This document shows, piece by piece, positions 43,866-53,280 of a stretch of 64,000 nucleotides of DNA. Position numbers and translations under genes: made by a program. The stretch is from Paraburkholderia graminis C4D1M. Its GTDB lineage: Bacteria; Pseudomonadota; Gammaproteobacteria; Burkholderiales; Burkholderiaceae. Position 1 is the stretch's first letter, and every line of letters starts with the position of its first letter. The stretch is taken from positions 62,001-126,000 of the forward strand of contig NZ_ABLD01000020.1 of NCBI RefSeq assembly GCF_000172415.1. Direction: 5' to 3'. The notes below the pieces were generated by a model, which was not told where the DNA came from, ran no database searches, and saw only the letters and a list, made by a program, of their open reading frames with translations.

Positions 43866-44156
43866 TCGCGCGCTCGCACGCGAAGCCAGGTGCAATACTG
43901 ATCGATACGAGCCGCGGGGGCCTGCTCGACACCGAGGCTGCCATCGACTCGTCGAAGACAGGGCAGCCCGGCGGGCTTCGAATAGACGTGTACGAACAGG
44001 AGGGGAATCTCTTTTTTCGCGACCTCCCGAGCGAGATAGTCACTGACGAAGTCCCTCAGCGACTCGTGTCGTTCCCCCACGTGATTGTGACGGGACATCA
44101 GGCATAGCTCACGCACGAGGCATCGGCGACCATTTGCGAAACTACGCTCGCAAGCG
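43866..44156 (+). pseudogene. D-lactate dehydrogenase-like 2-hydroxyacid dehydrogenase, C-terminal remnant
   Basis: The frame reads KPGAILIDTSRGGLLDTEAA, GLRIDVYEQEGNLFFRDLPS and LVSFPHVIVTGHQA, then a TAG, then LTHEASATICETTLAS. This follows LdhA-type enzymes (K-P-G-A-x-L-I-N-T-S-R-G-G-L-I-D, then G-I-D-V-Y-E-x-E ... V-I-V-T-G-H-Q-A-F-L-T-x-E-A). A nonsense codon replaces the Phe after GHQA, and the first two thirds of the gene are absent. Inactive. Confidence 0.75.
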
Positions 44157-44413
44157 TCCCGGCGTTCCGGAAGAATCGGCCGTTGCAAAACGAGGTGAAG
44201 ATCGGGCAGAGGAATGTCCCAACGTACGCTGAGCTCTCTCATGCGAACGCGCGGCGCACTTCATATCTAGGGCCAACCTCAGAGCAAAGTGAGTTTGTAC
44301 CCGATATCGCCGCTGCCGGATCGTCGCAGTGATGGGTGCAGTAGCGTTCGGTTCGCTCTACGACGGGCTTGCCAAAAGCTGGCTAAGCAGTCACCTCGAC
44401 CTTGGAGAGACTC

Positions 44414-44812
44414 ATGACAGATATCGCACTTGCACGTAAACATGCCTGTCTTGCAGTGGTCCTTGCAGTATTGACGGACCTGCTCGACGACCGCAATCTG
44501 ATCGACGCAGCTCTACGGGTTGCAGACTACATGGCCGATGAGCTTGAGGGAAGGATCACCGAAACGGACGCCATTTTACTTGCTGTCGCGGCGCTAACGA
44601 AAGTTAAACGCGCGATTCGTGAATGGTCCGACGTGGACGGCAACTCGATGGACGCGATGAGAATCGCAGACTTTGTCATCGATGAACAAGTAAACGGGTA
44701 CGACTGTGCAACCAGACCACATTCGACCACTTCGTCCGCAGCAAAAATCCGGACGCGAGACGCCGCGGCGATTCGGCCAATAGGGTCACCGGCAGGGCCC
44801 GTTTGCCACTGA
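44414..44812 (+). CDS. Hypothetical protein
   Basis: A 132-residue protein of unknown family. The first ~100 residues look genuine and helical: MTDIALARKHACLAVVLAVL, RVADYMADELEGRITETDAI, LLAVAALTKVKRAIREWSDV. The last ~30 residues (RPHSTTSSAAKIRTRDAAAI) look like out-of-frame sequence, so the true C-terminus may have been lost to a shift or rearrangement near 44710. A TTGGAGAGA ribosome site precedes the ATG. No informative neighbours. Confidence 0.5.
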   Translation: MTDIALARKHACLAVVLAVLTDLLDDRNLIDAALRVADYMADELEGRITETDAILLAVAALTKVKRAIREWSDVDGNSMDAMRIADFVIDEQVNGYDCATRPHSTTSSAAKIRTRDAAAIRPIGSPAGPVCH

Positions 44813-45226
44813 GGCACGAAGGTACGGATGCCGTCCTCCCGTAACTGGGAACGCCAGCCAGTGACAGTCACAAAGCTTGTATCGCCTGTCGCTCGCCGGG
44901 TCGGTCCTGACGCGCCTTGCCGCCTTTGAGGTTCTGGGGACATTGCTGCTGATCGCCCCTCGGCAGTCCTCGACGCATCCAATCCGGCGATATTGAAGAA
45001 GTCACGCGGGTCGTCGGACAAGGTGGGCACCTGCCACTGCGAGCCCAGTTCTCTCTCAATTGCCTCGCGGATTGGTGCAATAACTGCGAGCACTGGTTCT
45101 GCTCGACATAGAAGAAATGCTCGCAGCGAGGAGCAATGACGACTCAACCGATGTGCGAAGGTCCGCTGCTAGAGGGCTTCGGTCGTTGGAACGTCCCAGC
45201 GAATCTGCGGACGAACGTCCGGAGTT
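44813..45226. other. Gene-poor region left of the IS30 element
   Basis: About 410 bases between the hypothetical gene and the left inverted repeat of the IS30 element. No gene recognised. Confidence 0.4.
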
Positions 45227-45469
45227 GGCGGCGGATTCAACCGGTCGATGCAACACACTAGAGTCTGCGTAGGCAGTGGAGGTGTTGCAATGAAACAGAG
45301 GCCGAGGATCTACTATTCTGAGAGTCAGAAGGCACTGATGTGGGACCGCTGGCGCAAAGGCGAAACAATTCATCAGATTGCCAAACTGTTCGATCGGGGT
45401 AAGCGGCTCAGCTGGGCCGTTTGTCCACGCTCGTGCGTGTGAGGCATGATGGTGAACTGGAGCTGCCGG

Positions 45470-47040
45470 TCAGGTGGCGGAATGCGGCGGACTGGCTCGC
45501 GTGTGCAGCTTGTCGGCCACACACCAAGGCAAGAGCTCGTCGATGCGGTTGATTTTGTGATCGGCGATGTGGGTCAGTGCATAGTCCAGGTAGGCACGCG
45601 GATCGATGTCATTCAGTGCGCAAGTGCCAATCAGGGCGTACATCGCGGCTGCCCGTTTGCCGCCGCTGTCTGAGCCGGCGAATAAAAAATTTTTCCGGCC
45701 CAGGCTTACACAACGCAGCGCGTTCTCAGCGATGTTGTTGTCGATCTCGAGCGTACCGTCTTCGCAATACAACGTCAGTGCGCTCCACTGGTTCAGCGTG
45801 TAGTTGATCGCCTTGGCTGTATCGGACTTCGACGATAGCGTTTCAAGCTTTGCCCTGAGCCACGCTTCGTAGATTTGAAGCAGTGGTCTAGCTTTCTCCT
45901 GCCGTATTCGCAGCCGTTCGGCGGCCGGCCTGGCGCGAATGGAGGCCTCGATGTCATAGAGGCCTCCAATATATTCGAGTGCCTTTTGTGTCGTGTCAGA
46001 TGGTGTGCGCACGTGGATGTCGTAGAACTTTCTCCGCGCGTGGGCATGACATGCCACCTCGCGTATTGAGCCATCGCGGAACAATTCGTCGAAGCCTGCG
46101 TAAGCGTCCGCTTGCAGAATCCCTTTGAAGCTGGCGAGATGGGTTTGAGGATGGATGCCTTGCCGGTTCGGCGAGTATGCGAACCAGACCGAAGCCGGTT
46201 GCGTCGAGCCCGAGCGGCGATCGTCGCGCACGTAGACCCACAGCCGGCCGGTGCGGGTCTTCCTGCTGCCCGGTGCGAGCACCGGGATCGGCGTGTCATC
46301 CGCGTGCAGCTTGGCGGCCGACACCGTATAGCGGCGCAGCGCCTCTGTTAGCGGTGCGCATACCGCCTCGCACTGGCCGACCCAGCGGCCCATGCTGGCC
46401 CGGTCAAGCGTCACGCCGTCGCGCGCCGCGATCGTCGATTGCCGGTACAACGGCTGGTGATCTGCATACTTCGAGACGAGGATGTCTGCCAGCAAGCTCG
46501 GATGGGCAATGCTCCGCCCGATCGGCAGGCCGGGCATCGGCGGCTGGGTGATCGTCCTGCAACATGGGGGCAAACCAGTTTGCGGCGGATCGTGCGAATG
46601 ACCTTGAACGCGGCTGTGACCCGGGCGAGTTGTTCGGACACGTCCTCGCCGAGCACCTGCATTGGTTGACCGCAGTCCGGGCAATTCGATTCGGGCTCGA
46701 GTACATGATCCTCGCGAGGCAGATGTACGGGAAGCGCTTGCTTAGAAGCCGCTTCGTCCGTCGTTGCGTTCGACGTAGACGCATTTGCACCACGGGCCTG
46801 CGCACGCTGCACATCCACAACGCCGCGCCCGGCGGCCAGATCCTCAAGTTGAGTCTCGAGCGTCTCGATTTGCCGCTGCAGCTGCTCGGACTTGCGACCG
46901 AATTGCATGCGCCTGAGCTTGTCGATCTGTGCCTTGAGCTGCTCAATCTCGACATCGCGTTCGGCAAGCAGACTACGGGCCTCGACCAGCAAGGCCTTCA
47001 GGAGTTCGACATCGTCAGGGAGATCGGCGCCGCTCGACAT
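45470..47040 (-). pseudogene. IS66 transposase TnpC, frameshifted
   Basis: The DDE transposase of the IS66 element. The first frame (start 47040) has the coiled-coil VEARSLLAERDVEIEQLKAQ, MQFGRKSEQL and a zinc-finger pattern ESNCPDCGQPMQVLGEDVSE, then loses frame after LVCPH. The second frame continues CCRTITQPPMPGLPIGRSIA, DILVSKYADHQPLYRQSTIA, CHAHARRKFYDIHVRTPSDT and the family end LEIDNNIAENALRCVSLGRK NFLFAGSDSGGKRAAAMY. One base is missing near 46561-46566, beside a five-base G run. If real, the element cannot move by itself. Confidence 0.88.
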
Positions 47041-47070
47041 GCGCCGTAGTTTACGAGTCTGCCGCGCGGT

Positions 47071-47415
47071 TTACAACATCGATAATGCGGCGGTGCGACG
47101 GGGCTGTCGCCAGTCGATGCCCTCAAGCAGCATCGACAGTTGTGCAGAGCTCAGATGGACCTTCCCACCGTCGGCCTTGGGCCATATGAAACGGCCTCGT
47201 TCAAGCCGCTTCGCAAGAAGCCAGATTCCGTCCTCCGTGGCCCAGAGAATCTTTACCAGATCGCCCCGACGGCCCCGGAAGATGTAGACGTTGCCGCCCA
47301 GTGGATTCTCTTCAAGCGCGGTTTGCACTTTCGCTGCCAACCCCTGAAACCCGCATCGCATATCGGTAACGCCTGCGGTGATCCAGATGCGCGTGCCTGC
47401 CGGCAGGGAGATCAT
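47071..47415 (-). CDS. tnpB: IS66 accessory protein TnpB
   Basis: A 114-residue protein required for IS66 transposition. It shows the whole family pattern: TRIWITAGVTDMRCGFQGLA, NPLGGNVYIFRGRRGDLVKI LWATEDGIWLLAKRLERGRF and the closing LSSAQLSMLLEGIDW. The start overlaps the stop of TnpA (ATGA), and TnpC begins 30 bases after its stop, so the three form one operon. Intact. Confidence 0.95.
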   Translation of the reverse strand: MISLPAGTRIWITAGVTDMRCGFQGLAAKVQTALEENPLGGNVYIFRGRRGDLVKILWATEDGIWLLAKRLERGRFIWPKADGGKVHLSSAQLSMLLEGIDWRQPRRTAALSML

Positions 47416-47846
47416 GAGCGCAGACTTCCCAACACGATCCGCAGCGTATCGGCATCGACCAGGCCGTCCACTTTAACTACCACACGACCGATCCGGATCT
47501 CGATCGCGCCGACAGGTGGTACAGGCTTCGCGCTCTGCACTTGCGCTGCTGCCGGAGCTGATGCCATGACCTCCGTCGGCGAGTCGCTTAGCAATACGAC
47601 CGGAATGAGCCCGGCAGATCGAGCTTGCTGATCGGCCAGATATCGCCGCCGCCAGGTGAACAGCATGTTCGCGTTGATGCCATTCTCCCGGGCCAGCTTT
47701 GCGACTGATACGCCAGGCTCGCAAGCTGCTGCTGCCAGTCGATCACGAAGCTCCCGGGGGTAGTTAGGGCGTCCCGTACGGGAACCCGGCTTCTTCTCTG
47801 CAGACTGTGTCAAAGTGGTGCCCATCAGATCGGAAATGATGGACAT
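47412..47846 (-). CDS. tnpA: IS66 accessory protein TnpA
   Basis: A 144-residue helix-turn-helix protein of the IS66 operon. The DNA-binding part is NYPRELRDRLAAAACEPGVS, VAKLARENGINANMLFTWRR RY. The C-terminal part has IEIRIGRVVVKVDGLVDADT, as usual for this family. The ATG at 47846 follows a GAGGGAG site; in-frame GTG codons at 47849 and 47870 are alternatives, of which the second would bury that site. Intact. Confidence 0.9.
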   Translation of the reverse strand: MSIISDLMGTTLTQSAEKKPGSRTGRPNYPRELRDRLAAAACEPGVSVAKLARENGINANMLFTWRRRYLADQQARSAGLIPVVLLSDSPTEVMASAPAAAQVQSAKPVPPVGAIEIRIGRVVVKVDGLVDADTLRIVLGSLRS

Positions 47847-48382
47847 CACTTTGATGTCTCCCTCAGCCACCGTCTACAACGGCCGGCACGAGCCGCTTAC
47901 CGATCGGGGCCACTCTTCAATACAGCGGATACTCGCGGAGGCCGGCGGCATCGAGCCACCGCAAAGGCATCGCGCACTGAAGGCATTGACGCTTGCCGAA
48001 CGCGAGGAAATTTCTCGCTGCCTGGTAGCCCGCTTGTCGATTCGGTCTATTGCAGCCAGGCTGGGACGTGCTCCTTCCACGATCAGCCGCGAGCTGCAGC
48101 GCAACGGAGGCATGCAAGATTACCGAGCGAGTCAGGCGGAGGCGCTCGCCTGGGATCGGGCACGTCGCCCGAAGGTTTGCAAATTGGTGGGAAACCAGAC
48201 GCTGGCGCGAGTCGTCGCTGCAAAGCTGAAGCTGCAGTGGTCTCCTGAGCAGATTTCTGGTTGGCTCAAGCATGTATATGCCGTCAACAAGGACCATCTG
48301 GTGTCACACTGTTGATTTGCACTGAATCCTGACCCACGATTTGCATTGAATTCTGACCCACCCGTTGGACCAGCTTTGCGGG

Positions 48383-49159
48383 TTATTCGGTGGGTATCTG
48401 GGTCTTCTTTCTCTCCTTTTTGGGCTGTGTCGTGCTGTTTCTGAAACGATAGCTATCGTTGCCTGTTTCTACAATGTGGCAGTGGTGCGTAAGCCGGTCG
48501 AGCAGCGCGGTCGTCATCTTGGCATCGCCAAACACACTGGCCCACTCGGCGAAGCTCAGATTGGTGGTGATGATGATGCTGGTTCGTTCGTAGAGCTTGC
48601 TAAGCAGGTGGAACAGCAACGCACCGCCGGTCTGGCTGAAGGGCAGATAGCCGAGCTCGTCCAGCACCACAAGATCGGCATACATAAGTCGTGTGGCGAG
48701 CTGTCCGGGCTTGCCCACGAGCTTCTCCTGTTCGAGTGCGTTGACCAGCTCGATGGTGGAGAAGAAGCGCACCCGGCGGCGATGATGTTCGAGAGCCTGC
48801 ACACCGATCGCGGTTGCCAGATGCGTCTTTCCCGTACCGGGTCCGCCCACCAGGACGATGTTGTGCGCCGAGTCGATAAACTCGCACTCGTACAACTGCC
48901 GCACCAGCGCCTCGTTGGCATCGCTGCAGCTGAAGTCGAAGCCGCCGATATCGCGATACGCCGGGAAGCGCGCCACCTTCATCTGGTAAGCGAGTGAGCG
49001 CACTTCCCGTTCTGCAATTTCTGCCTTGAGCAATCCGGCAAGCACCAGTGAAGCCGCCTTGTAGGCCGGCGAGTCCTGAGCGGCGAGCTCGCCCAGTGCC
49101 TGAGCCATACCGTGCAGCTTGAGTGACTTGAGCATCTGCATCATCACGTCAGGCTGCAT
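48383..49159 (-). CDS. istB: IS21 helper ATPase IstB
   Basis: A 258-residue AAA+ ATPase that assists IstA and selects target DNA. It has the IstB start DVMMQMLKSLKLHGMAQALG, the Walker A loop IVLVGGPGTGKTHLATAIGV, Walker B LVVLDELGYLPFSQTGGALL, and the sensor region TTNLSFAEWASVFGDAKMTT ALLDRLTHHCHIVETGNDSY R. It overlaps IstA by 11 bases, a usual arrangement. The length is typical. It appears intact, so the IS21 element may be active. Confidence 0.95.
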   Translation of the reverse strand: MQPDVMMQMLKSLKLHGMAQALGELAAQDSPAYKAASLVLAGLLKAEIAEREVRSLAYQMKVARFPAYRDIGGFDFSCSDANEALVRQLYECEFIDSAHNIVLVGGPGTGKTHLATAIGVQALEHHRRRVRFFSTIELVNALEQEKLVGKPGQLATRLMYADLVVLDELGYLPFSQTGGALLFHLLSKLYERTSIIITTNLSFAEWASVFGDAKMTTALLDRLTHHCHIVETGNDSYRFRNSTTQPKKERKKTQIPTE

Positions 49160-50675
49160 GATTGTCCTCGCGGTCTCTTAGCCGATCATACCGGCCGACA
49201 TTGGCCTGCGGCTCGACGGTCAGCGTGAACGCCTGTGGCGTCTGCAGCGGTGGCACAGGCGGGCTGTCAAGCAGGCGGCTCAGGATGTTCAGCACCGTCT
49301 GCTTGTTCGGCGCGCCAGCCTCGAATGCCAGCTCGACGGCAGCGAGCACCATCTGTTCGTCGTGCAGCAGCACGAGCGCCAGAATCTCGACCATCTCCCG
49401 GTCGCCCCCCGGGCGCTTGAGCAGCACGCCCTGCAGCTTGCGGAAGCCAGCTGGAAACTCGGTGAAGGGTGCACCGTTGCGAAGCGCTCCCGGTTTGCGC
49501 TGCAGGACTGCCAGGTAGTGACGCCAGTCGTAGATGGTCTCGCCGTGGTTGTGGCTGCGGTTGATACGCCGTTCGTGCTCGGCGATCACCTGACCTCCGG
49601 CGACGAAGACAAGCTTTGCGGCATACACGCGCAGGCTGATGGGCCGGTTGGCAAACGACGCCGGTACGCTATAGCGGTTGCGCTCGAAGTTCACCAGGCA
49701 GGTGGGCGAAACGCGCTTGGTATGTTCGACGAAACCATCGAATGGCTGGCCCACCGGCATCAGGTGTGGACGCTCGGCCGCCCACGCATCCCAAATGGTC
49801 GTGTCGTGCTCCGGGTGCCGCGTCTGTTGCCACAGCAGCACGCACTGGTCGGCCAGCCAGTCGTTAAGCGCGGCGAGCGAGCCGAACGCCGGCGCTTTCT
49901 GCCAAAGCCGGTGACGGCTGTCCTGGACGTTCTTCTCTATCTGCCCCTTCTCCCAGCCCGAGGCGACATTGCAGAACTCGGCGTCAAACAGGTAGTGACT
50001 AACCATCGCGCTGAAGCGCGCGTTGACCTCGCGCACCTTGCCGGGTCGCACTCTGTCAACGGCGGTCTTCATGTTGTCATAGATGCCGCGGCGTGGAATG
50101 CCGCCCCAGGCGACGAACGCGTGATAGTGCGCGTCGAACAGCATCTCGTGAGTCTGAAGCAGGTAGGCGCGCAGGAAGAAGGCGCGGCTATGGCTGAGCT
50201 TGAGCTGTGCGACCTGCAGCTTGGTGCGCTCGCCATTGATAACGGCCCAGTCCTCGCTCCAGTCAAACTGGAACGCTTCGCCAGCGGCAAACCGCAGCGG
50301 CACGAACGTTCCCCGTCCCGTTGTCTTTGCCTGCTCGTGCTGCTCCTGCCGCCAGCGCCGAGCGAACGCCGCCACCCGGTCGTAAGAGCCGGTGAAGCCG
50401 AGCGCGCACAGATCTGCGTGGATCTGCTTCAGGGTTCTTCGCTGCTTGCGGGGCCGGTTCGCTTCGGTCTTCAGCCAGCTCGAGAGCTTCGCAGCGAACC
50501 CGTCGAGCTTGCTGGGACTGTGTCGTTCCGGATAGGCGGGCAGGACCGTACCGGCCCGAATGTAACGCCGGACCGTGTTTCTCGACACGCCCAGTCGTTT
50601 GGCAATCTCGCGCAACGAGACATGATCGCGAAAGTGCCAGCGTCGGATGATGCTCAATATAGCCACGTCGATCAC
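49149..50675 (-). CDS. istA: IS21 transposase IstA
   Basis: A 508-residue DDE transposase. The N-terminal helix-turn-helix is HVSLREIAKRLGVSRNTVRR YIRAG; the catalytic domain includes EAFQFDWSEDWAVINGERTK, RAFFLRAYLLQTHEMLFDAH, RGIYDNMKTAVDRVRPGKVR and the Glu helix ASGWEKGQIEKNVQDSRHRL. The C-terminal part after RNRYSVPASFANRPISLRVY is the Mu-type beta-barrel. The start is a GTG (50675). No interruption is seen, and with IstB it makes a complete IS21 operon. Confidence 0.95.
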   Translation of the reverse strand: MIDVAILSIIRRWHFRDHVSLREIAKRLGVSRNTVRRYIRAGTVLPAYPERHSPSKLDGFAAKLSSWLKTEANRPRKQRRTLKQIHADLCALGFTGSYDRVAAFARRWRQEQHEQAKTTGRGTFVPLRFAAGEAFQFDWSEDWAVINGERTKLQVAQLKLSHSRAFFLRAYLLQTHEMLFDAHYHAFVAWGGIPRRGIYDNMKTAVDRVRPGKVREVNARFSAMVSHYLFDAEFCNVASGWEKGQIEKNVQDSRHRLWQKAPAFGSLAALNDWLADQCVLLWQQTRHPEHDTTIWDAWAAERPHLMPVGQPFDGFVEHTKRVSPTCLVNFERNRYSVPASFANRPISLRVYAAKLVFVAGGQVIAEHERRINRSHNHGETIYDWRHYLAVLQRKPGALRNGAPFTEFPAGFRKLQGVLLKRPGGDREMVEILALVLLHDEQMVLAAVELAFEAGAPNKQTVLNILSRLLDSPPVPPLQTPQAFTLTVEPQANVGRYDRLRDREDNHAA

Positions 50676-51637
50676 TCCGTTCCCCTGCCCGTTCCCGAGC
50701 AGGTCAGTGTTCTACGTGGGTCAATATTCGATGCAAATTACTGCGTAGGGTGGGTCAGGATTCAGTGCAAATCAACAGTCACACGAGACGATCTATCGGA
50801 GCCTTTATATTCAAGCTCGCGGCGCCCTGAAAAGGGAATTGCTTGAACACTTGCGACGCTCTCGAGTCATGCGCCGGTCCCGGCATCACACATTGAAAAC
50901 TGAAGACCGCACGAACATTCGCGACGCTGTATCGATCAGCGAACGCCCCGCTACAGCGGAGGATCGCGCAATACCCGGACACTGGGAAGGCGACTTGCTG
51001 TTTGGCAACGCTACGAGCCAGATTGCAACTCTCGTCGAACGTCAAAGTCGATTCGTGATGCTGGTAAAGGTAGCCAGCAAGGACTCTGAGGCTGTGGTCA
51101 ACGCGCTGATACGACACGCCAGCAAGTTACCTCGGGAACTATATAAATCACTGACTTGGGACAGGGGCTCGGAAATGGCCGATCACAATCGCTTTACCGT
51201 GGCTACCGACATCAAGGTCTATTTCTGCGATCCACAGCATCCCTGGCAACGCGGCTCGAACGAAAACACGAATGGGCTTCTGAGGCAGTACTTCCCTAAG
51301 GGCACCGATCTCTCCGTCTATTCACAGGCTAGACTTGATGTCGTTGCCAGGCGGCTCAACGAACGTCCCCGAAAAACACTAAACTTCGACACACCGGCTG
51401 AGCGATTTCATCAAACCGTTGCATCGACCGGTTGAATCCGCCGCCGACAGTACGCGTTCGCAGGAACGCCGGAAAGCAGCCATTGAGACTTCCGACATCG
51501 TTGCGGCGGCACGCTCATTGAACCGGTGCTATCGGCTAAAAGCCGCCATTCGACGCTATTGTCCGAATCGGTGGCAATCAATCTCATACGTTCAGTGCTA
51601 GATCGGCATGTTGCCGCTCGGAGCGGACTAACGGTGC

Positions 51638-52198
51638 TCAGTAATGAATCGTTAGCGGCTCAGGGTAATGCTGCGTGAGCGAATAGGAGCTCTCGGCAAC
51701 CCACGAGTCCAACGGCTCGGAGCTTGACACGCACCCGCCGTTTGAACGGAATGACATGAATGGGGTCCGCGCTGAGTAGGTGTCCCCCGCGATGTACACC
51801 GTCGCGTCAACTCCTTGCCTAACGATTTGAGCAGGACGCAGTTGCGAGGTCGGGGCGACACTTGGTGTAATGAGCGGGCTCCCACTGCAGTCTGGCGTCA
51901 GATATGCAGAGAAGTTGCCCGCCCATTCAAACTGGGACGCAGAATACTGACTACCGTTATTGATGCTCACCCGTTCAATCGGAGCAAAAATCATGGCGCC
52001 GTTGACATTGAGAACGGTGCCAAGCGGCTCATAGCTAACCAGCGGCCCCACCACCTTGCCTTGACCGTCAAAGACCTTCAGGATGCGTTGCCCACCGCGT
52101 TCGCCGCTTTCCCTGCCGTCTGAGCCGCTTCCATCGAAGCCGTGAGACAAGGTCGTCACACCCAGTGCTAGCAGAGCAGCCCCAAGCGACTTGCGCAT
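51638..52198 (-). CDS. Hypothetical secreted protein
   Basis: A 186-residue exported protein with signal peptide MRKSLGAALLALGVTTLSHG. The mature part has GGQRILKVFDGQGKVVGPLV, IERVSINNGSQYSASQFEWA, GNFSAYLTPDCSGSPLITPS and VYIAGDTYSARTPFMSFRSN, with two cysteines. I know similar uncharacterised secreted proteins with a 'VFDGxGKxVGPLxS' start in Burkholderiales and other bacteria but no function for them. AAGGAG precedes the ATG. It stands alone just right of the IS30 element. Confidence 0.75.
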   Translation of the reverse strand: MRKSLGAALLALGVTTLSHGFDGSGSDGRESGERGGQRILKVFDGQGKVVGPLVSYEPLGTVLNVNGAMIFAPIERVSINNGSQYSASQFEWAGNFSAYLTPDCSGSPLITPSVAPTSQLRPAQIVRQGVDATVYIAGDTYSARTPFMSFRSNGGCVSSSEPLDSWVAESSYSLTQHYPEPLTIHY

Positions 52199-52577
52199 TT
52201 TGAGTCTCCTTCATCGGTGACGCGGTCAGACCGGTACCATGCCGTCTGTCGCAGGTTCCAGGGAAGGGAGATACCGCGCGGTATCGCGATCGGCATGTAG
52301 CTCATCCGCCGGCGGGCCCAATAACCGCTTCGGGCGTGATTAATACGGGGCTTCCGCTTGCGCGGTACGGATTGGTCCTGCCTTCCAGTGCGGCGGCCTC
52401 AGGGACAAGTAGAGAGGTTGCGACAGAATCAGGATAGGTGCTGAGCGGAGCTCGGGCAAGGCGCTTTTGGCGTTTAACAACGGCAAGTTCCGACGGCTTC
52501 TTGCCGAACCTGCGTGCCGACGCTTTGTTCAGCGTTTCGCTAAGTCTCGGAGTCCGAACCGCTCGAACGACCGCTTG

Positions 52578-52680
52578 GGGTCGGAAGTACGCGCTGACGA
52601 CTGTCCGCTCCTGGGCTGCGAGATTCCACTGGCCGCTTTCCGGCGATGAAACTGAAGAGCGGGCTGACGCTGCCCGACCC
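52578..52680. repeat. Repeat module A, copy 2
   Basis: Same 103-base unit as at 41460 and 59505, same orientation, differing from copy 1 at two C/T positions. It ends CTGCCCGACCC, immediately followed by module B in inverted orientation. Confidence 0.85.
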
Positions 52681-52681
52681 G

Positions 52682-52780
52682 CTCCGGTCAGACGACTTGC
52701 TCCAAACCGGTCAGTCAGCCAATTTCAAATGTGCGGACTGGAATGCCAGTAGGCGGCCGTTGGCGACCTCGCCCAATCGG
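52682..52780. repeat. Repeat module B, copy 2 (inverted)
   Basis: Reverse complement of 41360-41458 with roughly 90% identity. The end of B that touches the start of A in copy 1 touches the far end of A here. Confidence 0.8.
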
Positions 52781-53280
52781 CCACAAGCGGTCGGTCGAGG
52801 TCGCCGTCCAATTTGAATACCCAAGGTTTCGTCCGCCGTCGCTCAATGGCCGGTTTCCGGCGAGCAAATTGACAGTGGTATTGCGTCAAGGCGGTCAAGA
52901 GCCGCCCGCAGCGGATGGACCGATAGACATTCCCGTGCGACCGGAGATCTTTGGGAAAGAGACATTTTCGCCGGTTTCGGTGTAGCGGGCACATCCGCCA
53001 TACAGACCATTCTCCGCTTTTCGATAGGCGCCAGCCGCGATGCCTGTTTCTGCGTGCCGCGAACTGGCGCAATCGGACGCCACGACATGCTGCCCCTAAG
53101 GTTCCGAGAAGCGAATCGAGCGTAGGTGGCAAGCGGTGCGCTCCGTTGCGCCGACATGCGACCAAGGTCCTATACCCCGCGATTGAGCTCACTGATACGC
53201 TGCATCACTCACGCTGGCGGTTCCCACTCCGATCGCGCCGTAGATCGTCGCCGTTGCCGGCCAGCCAGGTAGACCTGACC

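Larger units (their letters stand above)
45399..47900 (-). mobile_element. IS66-family element with 8-bp target duplication
   Basis: A 2502-base element. Both ends begin GTAAGCGGCTC (right end read in reverse), the standard IS66 terminus GTAAGCG. It is flanked by CGATCGGG at 45391-45398 and 47901-47908, the 8-base target duplication expected for IS66, which lies inside the IS30 transposase gene. It encodes TnpA, TnpB and a frameshifted TnpC on the minus strand. Confidence 0.93.
48310..50777 (-). mobile_element. IS21-family element with 7-bp target duplication
   Basis: A 2468-base element. Its ends are a long inverted repeat starting TGTTGATTTGCACTGAATCC on both sides (5'-TG...CA-3'), with a second internal copy of the TTTGCA/GACCCAC block near each end, as in IS21 multiple terminal repeats. 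It is flanked by GTCACAC at 48303-48309 and 50778-50784, inside the IS30 transposase gene. It encodes IstA and IstB on the minus strand. Confidence 0.92.
45290..51435 (+). pseudogene. IS30-family transposase, split into three parts
   Basis: Part one (45290-45398) reads MKQRPRIYYSESQKALMWDR and stops at the codon for LFDRG. Part two (47909-48309) has HSSIQRILAEAGGIEPPQRH, the helix-turn-helix LTLAEREEISRCLVARLSIR SIAARLGRAPSTISREL, and SPEQISGWLKHVY. Part three (50785-51435) has ETIYRSLY, PGHWEGDLLFG, the catalytic LTWDRGSEMADHNRF and the closing NENTNGLLRQYFPKGTDLS. The three parts total 1161 bases, exactly 387 codons, and join in frame with no other defect. It is inactive only because of the two insertions. 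Confidence 0.93.
45227..51445 (+). mobile_element. IS30-family element interrupted by IS66 and IS21 insertions
   Basis: The element is bounded by a perfect 28-base inverted repeat, left 45227-45254 (begins GGCGGCGGATTCAACC) and right 51418-51445. Without the two nested elements and one copy of each target duplication it is 1234 bp and carries one open transposase gene, a normal IS30 size. Order of events: IS30 first, then IS66 and IS21, in unknown order relative to each other. Confidence 0.9.
52199..53280. other. Gene-poor region holding repeat modules A and B
   Basis: About 1.08 kb between the secreted protein and the outer-membrane protein genes. Apart from the A/B repeats at 52578-52780 I see no gene; frames here are artefacts of the repeats. 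Confidence 0.5.

Noticed and set aside
44527..45147. 206-codon minus-strand frame with a plausible stretch (IREAIERELGSQWQVPTLSD)
   Set aside because: Only a short part looks protein-like; the rest overlaps the plus-strand hypothetical gene antisense, and I cannot link it to any family.
49362..50846. 494-codon plus-strand frame
   Set aside because: Antisense to IstA; composition typical of a shadow frame.
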